NCBI RefSeq assembly: GCF_029351045.1
Contig: NZ_JARKIN010000001.1
Coordinates: 6,601,001-6,665,000 of the forward strand
Length of the DNA: 64,000 nucleotides
Source: Streptomyces sp. WMMB303
GTDB lineage: Bacteria > Actinomycetota > Actinomycetes > Streptomycetales > Streptomycetaceae
Reading direction: 5' to 3'
The notes below the pieces were generated by a model. The model was not told where the DNA came from and did no database searches. It saw only the letters and a list, made by a program, of their open reading frames with translations. Below are positions 60,811 to 64,000 of this stretch, piece after piece. The translations under genes and the position numbers were made by a program. Position 1 is the first letter of the stretch; each line of letters opens with the position of its first letter.

Positions 60811-60850
60811 GGAAGCAGAAGCGTGCGGCCGGTGGGGCGGAAGTAGAGCG
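60811..60850. promoter_or_regulatory. Possible operator repeats between regulator and operon
   Basis: Two direct copies of GGAAG(C/T)AGA, at 60811 and 60839, 28 bp apart, lie in the divergent promoter region. They could be recognised by the adjacent XRE regulator; this is inference only. Confidence 0.35.
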
Positions 60851-60940
60851 CAAGTGGAACAGCCGGTGATTCCCTGCGCATTGAGGTACGGCGACGCTCA
60901 AGGGGTCTCTTTTCGCCGAGTCCCTTGGACGGTCACCAGC

Positions 60941-61369
60941 ATGGAACTCCTTACCGAGCACCGCCCGGTCAACGGGCCCGTCGTCTACGGCTTCCTGCGG
61001 CTGGCCGGAGTCTCCGCAGCCCGTCAAACGGCGTTACAGGCGTCACTGACGGAGTACTGCCGGATCCATGAGCTGCAGCTCTCCGGCGTCTTCAAGGACA
61101 GGCTCGCGACGACCGAACCGAGCTCCACCGCGTTCACCGGCTTGCTGGACGCGTTGGCCCTTCCTGACGTCTACGGCGTCATCGCTCCCGCCCTGTCTCA
61201 TCTGGGGCCGAAGCACCTCGCCGCCGAACACACCCGCCTTATCGAGGCCGCCGGCGCCCGCCTGCTGCTGGCCCGCCGCCCGCGCATCGGGCCTGGCCAC
61301 GTACCTCGTCAGCAGACCGCCCACCGCCGCTTCCCCACGCCACTCCTCCTCCTGAGCACGGAGTCATGA
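60941..61369 (+). CDS. Resolvase-fold protein lacking the catalytic serine
   Basis: This is a 142-residue protein. It resembles the N-terminal domain of serine recombinases: VVYGFLRLAGVSAARQTALQ (in place of YGYVRVS), EYCRIHELQLSGVFKD, then ALALPDVYGVIAPALSHLG and a final helix with EAAGARLLL. The nucleophilic Ser of the RVS motif is replaced, and no DNA-binding domain follows, so recombination is unlikely. It is the first gene of the operon and overlaps the next by four bases (ATGA). Similar orphan domains occur near ATP-binding regulators in Streptomyces; the role is unknown. Confidence 0.7.
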   Translation: MELLTEHRPVNGPVVYGFLRLAGVSAARQTALQASLTEYCRIHELQLSGVFKDRLATTEPSSTAFTGLLDALALPDVYGVIAPALSHLGPKHLAAEHTRLIEAAGARLLLARRPRIGPGHVPRQQTAHRRFPTPLLLLSTES

Positions 61370-61830
61370 GGCACCCCATGCCCGAGTCGCTTCAGCAGTT
61401 CTTCGAGGCCCGCCGCCAGTCCGTACGCAAAGCACGGGAGTTCGCCACCAGAGCGCTGGACGGCTGGGGCCTGACGAGCCGCACCGAGGACATCCGCCTG
61501 TGCGTCTCCGAACTCGCCACGAACGCCGTTCTCCACGGCACCGCCCGCGGGCACGGCTTCCTCGTCCGGCTCGACATCGACGACAACTGCGTACGCCTGG
61601 AAGTGCACGACATCCGTCGCCAGCAGCCCGTCGTACGCGAGCCGGCCATCACAGACATCTCCGGGAGGGGCCTGACGTTGGTGGCCGCGCTGTCCGACGA
61701 GTGGGGAGTGAGCGACCGTACGCCGCTCGAGAAGATCATCTGGTCCTGCTTCAAGACCGCGGACGACGCTGCACAGTCGATCAGCCCTCCCGTCCCAAAC
61801 CACGACGACCGCCCTCTGGAGGTCCGATGA
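61366..61830 (+). CDS. GHKL ATPase, RsbW-like
   Basis: This is a 154-residue protein with the HATPase_c_2 fold: N-box ELATNAVLHGT and G2-like DISGRGLTLVAALSDEWGV. It is of the anti-sigma/serine kinase type so frequent in Streptomyces. No partner antagonist or sigma factor is nearby. It overlaps both neighbours by four bases, so its amount is tied to that of the radical SAM enzyme. It may regulate the cluster or have been recruited as a kinase. Confidence 0.88.
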   Translation: MRHPMPESLQQFFEARRQSVRKAREFATRALDGWGLTSRTEDIRLCVSELATNAVLHGTARGHGFLVRLDIDDNCVRLEVHDIRRQQPVVREPAITDISGRGLTLVAALSDEWGVSDRTPLEKIIWSCFKTADDAAQSISPPVPNHDDRPLEVR

Positions 61831-62987
61831 CCGTAACCGGCACACCGGATCGGGCGGCGCCTGCCGCGTCAAGCACGCGTCTCGTGGCCAGCCCGTTCCT
61901 CGCCCAGCACCTCCTTCTTCAGCCAGGCCGAGCGGTCGGAGTGCGCATTCCTGGGATTCGCTACGAGGAGCTGCGCGCCGCGAGCCACGTCGGAGGCCCT
62001 CTGCCGGCTTGGCTTGTTGATGCCGCGCGGCAGGCGTGGGGCACCGAGCTGCCTGACGGACCGGTCGGCGATTTCGTCCTCGTGCGCGAGCGATCGCCGT
62101 ACGGGTACGCGAAGGCGTCCTGGGAAATCAACCTCGGCTGCGACTACGACTGCGAGTTCTGCTACCTCGGCGAGAAGCGCTTCGAGGGCCTGGACTGGGC
62201 GGGCAAACAGCAGCTCCTGCGGACGATGCGCGATGCGGGCGTGCTCTGGCTGCAGATCACGGGCGGCGAGGCACTGATCGACCGCGAGTTCGGCGCGGCC
62301 TACGAGTACGCCCACCAGCTCGGGATGATGGTGCAGGTCTCCTCGAACGGTTCGTCCCTGCGCAAGCCGCCGATCCGCGGGCTGTTCGCACGCCATCGCC
62401 CTTACCGGCTCACGCTCAGCGTCTACGGCGCGACCGCGGACACGTACGACAAGGTCACTCGCAACCGCGGCGCGTTCGGCCGGTTCATCCAGGGTCTGGA
62501 CGCGGCCCACCAGGACCGGCTGCCGGTCCGGCTGAACGTGATCGTGTCGGACGACAACGCCCATGAGGTCGACGCGATGGTGGCTCTGTGTGAACGCTAC
62601 AGCTTCCCGCACCAGGTCTTTACGAATATGTCGCCGACGATCGACGGTGAAGCGAACCCGCTGGCGACGCAGGCCAAGGGCCACATCAAGGCCCGGAGCG
62701 TCTTCACCGGCTGCAATGCCGGCCGGACGTTCTTCCACGTCAACCCGCACGGCATCGCGTCCGTCTGCAAGGTCGGCCGCGCCCCGAGCGTGAACCTCGT
62801 GACCGAGGGCGTCGCCGCCCTCACCCGGCTCGGCGCTATCGCCGAGTCCCTACAGCTCCGCACCGGTGGATGCTCCGGCTGCACGAAGGTCGGCACCTGC
62901 CGTACCTGCCGGCCGCTGGCCAAGCTCTACCAGGATGCGGGGGACCGACGAGAGCTCTATTGCCAACACGGAGGCTACGGATCATGA
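61827..62987 (+). CDS. Radical SAM/SPASM peptide-maturase-like enzyme
   Basis: This is a 386-residue protein. The 4Fe-4S/SAM motif is C105-xxx-C109-xx-C112 (GCDYDCEFCYLGEK), with GGE at 146-148 for SAM binding. The C-terminal SPASM/twitch domain has seven cysteines (C296, C314, C349, C352, C358, C361, C379) to hold auxiliary clusters. The first 100 residues could contain a small peptide-recognition domain. This arrangement is that of enzymes that crosslink or epimerise ribosomal peptides (sactipeptide, ranthipeptide, PqqE, mycofactocin types). It overlaps the small peptide gene by four bases. The exact reaction cannot be told. Confidence 0.93.
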   Translation: MTVTGTPDRAAPAASSTRLVASPFLAQHLLLQPGRAVGVRIPGIRYEELRAASHVGGPLPAWLVDAARQAWGTELPDGPVGDFVLVRERSPYGYAKASWEINLGCDYDCEFCYLGEKRFEGLDWAGKQQLLRTMRDAGVLWLQITGGEALIDREFGAAYEYAHQLGMMVQVSSNGSSLRKPPIRGLFARHRPYRLTLSVYGATADTYDKVTRNRGAFGRFIQGLDAAHQDRLPVRLNVIVSDDNAHEVDAMVALCERYSFPHQVFTNMSPTIDGEANPLATQAKGHIKARSVFTGCNAGRTFFHVNPHGIASVCKVGRAPSVNLVTEGVAALTRLGAIAESLQLRTGGCSGCTKVGTCRTCRPLAKLYQDAGDRRELYCQHGGYGS

Positions 62988-63196
62988 CTCCACCCACCAC
63001 AACCCTCACCCCGCCGCGCGAACCGATGCTGCTCACCATCGGACGGCGCCCCACCGATGGTGCAACCGGCACCCTGCCCGTGCCACTGCCGGCCGGGGCC
63101 ATCCGCGACGACGAGGTCCAGATCATCACCGACCTGGACGAGGCCGCCGAGGGCGCCGAGTGCAGCTGCTCGGCCGGCGACGACCAGCCGTACTAG
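62984..63196 (+). CDS. Candidate RiPP precursor peptide
   Basis: This is a 70-residue peptide. The N-terminal part is Thr/Pro-rich (MTPPTTTLTPPREP), the middle is LLTIGRRPTDG and LPVPLPAGAI, then an acidic helix-like stretch (DDEVQIITDLDEAAEG). It ends AECSCSAGDDQPY. The two cysteines (C60 and C62) near the end, next to a maturase gene and in ATGA overlap with it, fit a leader plus short core. No signal peptide or double-Gly site is visible. It matches no peptide family I recognise. Confidence 0.75.
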   Translation: MTPPTTTLTPPREPMLLTIGRRPTDGATGTLPVPLPAGAIRDDEVQIITDLDEAAEGAECSCSAGDDQPY

Positions 63197-63310
63197 ATAC
63201 ACCGCAGGCGGGCGCCGCACCGCTCGCGTACGCGCCCCATGAGTGCCGCCCCGGTCGTACCCTGGCCGGGGCGGCACTCCCTTGTCTCCGAGCCCCATGA
63301 GGAACCGCGC

Positions 63311-64000
63311 GTGTCCATGTCTCGCATTCCCTTCGATCAGCTCCCAGCCGACGTCCGCCAGGCTGTCACTGACAAGACCGGCCCCGTGCATCAGGCGGTG
63401 ACCATGACCGGCGGCATGAACTCCGGCGTCGCCTCCGTCCTGGAGACCGAGAGCGGCAGCGTTTTCGTGAAGGGCATCGCGAGTGATCACGCGCAGGTCG
63501 CAGCACAGCGCCGCGAGGCGGAGATCGCCCCCCACCTGCCCACGTCCTGTCCCCGCCTGTACTGGCACCTGGAAGTCGGTGGATGGAGCCTTCTCGGATA
63601 CGAGGTCCTCAGCGGTCGCCACGCCGACTACAGCCCCGGCTCGGCCGACTTGGAGCTCATAGAAGCCGCGCTCACCGAACTGCAACAGATCACCGCTCCG
63701 GCCGACATCGAGATCAAGGACGCGGTGGACCGCTGGGCGGACTGCGCTCCGCCCGGAACGCTCCAGCACTTCACCGGCAACACCCTGCTGCACACCGACT
63801 TCGCACCGCACAATGTCCTGATCGCCGACGGGCGTGCCCGCCTCATCGACTGGGCGTGGCCTACGCGCGGGGCGGCGTGGATCGATCCAGGCGCCTTGGC
63901 GCTGAGGCTCATGGAGGCTGGCCACCCGGCGGAGGACGCGATCGTGTTCGCAGGCCGCTTCCCGTCGTGGCGGAACACCGATCCGGAGGCACTGGCGGCA
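63311..64000 (+). CDS. APH-like phosphotransferase (3' end outside window)
   Basis: 230 codons are visible and the frame is still open at the edge. The kinase catalytic loop is HTDFAPHNVLI (HxDxxxxN), followed by the metal-binding Asp in LIDWAWP; an ATP-binding Gly/Ser region is TGGMNSGVASVL with Lys in VFVKGIA. This is the aminoglycoside/choline/homoserine kinase superfamily. Because it follows the peptide gene by 114 bases in the same direction, it could phosphorylate the peptide or give self-protection, but a resistance role is not shown. The GTG at 63311 has gagg eight bases upstream; ATG 63317 is an alternative. Confidence 0.85.
   Translation, partial: MSMSRIPFDQLPADVRQAVTDKTGPVHQAVTMTGGMNSGVASVLETESGSVFVKGIASDHAQVAAQRREAEIAPHLPTSCPRLYWHLEVGGWSLLGYEVLSGRHADYSPGSADLELIEAALTELQQITAPADIEIKDAVDRWADCAPPGTLQHFTGNTLLHTDFAPHNVLIADGRARLIDWAWPTRGAAWIDPGALALRLMEAGHPAEDAIVFAGRFPSWRNTDPEALAA

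Noticed and set aside
63311..64000. Aminoglycoside resistance gene
   Set aside because: The kinase motifs fit a broad superfamily; position in a peptide-like operon gives no support for drug resistance.

Overview
The window is high-GC actinobacterial DNA, almost certainly from a Streptomyces chromosome. The base composition, G/C-ending codons, frequent GTG starts and four-base ATGA/GTGA stop-start overlaps all fit. So does the gene order hppA, anti-sigma/bldG, MrfA-type helicase, Tad pilus genes with ssd, acsA, nhaA, marP, nth, crp, paired Get3-like ATPases, wblA, class A PBP. From memory, not from a search, this matches the S. coelicolor SCO354x-SCO358x core region.

Bases 1-45900 are core chromosome. 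Left to right: a TM2 protein (cut by the window edge) and a DUF2752 protein; a class I methyltransferase; a lipoprotein; the proton-pumping pyrophosphatase; the bldG developmental switch with its anti-sigma-like partner; a helicase facing the other way; a Tad/Flp-type export locus headed by ssd; a HAD phosphatase; a Fic-like protein; a MinD-like ATPase; a lipoprotein deacetylase; a SulP/carbonic anhydrase fusion; acetyl-CoA synthetase; NhaA; a holin-like protein and an alpha/beta hydrolase; the MarP protease, a Nudix enzyme and endonuclease III; Crp; a metallo-beta-lactamase/Nudix/RidA/DUF4177 set; two anion-type ATPases; WblA; a class A PBP; YqeY; and a metallophosphoesterase. Many gene pairs overlap and are probably co-transcribed, and several convergent pairs are separated by perfect stem-loops.

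Bases 46015-58259 are an integrated conjugative element of the pSAM2/AICE type. It lies in the 3' half of tRNA-Pro(CGG), between two perfect 45-bp direct repeats exactly 12,200 bp apart. It carries int, xis, a HUH replication initiator, Spd/mobility proteins, an FtsK/TraB translocase, an XRE/TPR regulator and several unknown genes. An IS481-family insertion with a 15-bp target duplication sits inside it.

Bases 58260-64000, beyond the element, are accessory. They hold an IS3 remnant that has cut off a WbqC-like gene, a YdcF-like protein, and a TPR regulator divergent from a tightly overlapping operon. That operon encodes a resolvase-fold protein, a GHKL ATPase, a radical SAM/SPASM enzyme, a 70-residue peptide ending in Cys-Ser-Cys plus an acidic tail, and an APH-like kinase that runs off the window. 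I cannot assign this operon to a named pathway. It looks like a ribosomally synthesised, modified peptide (RiPP) locus and is the best candidate here for an undescribed system.
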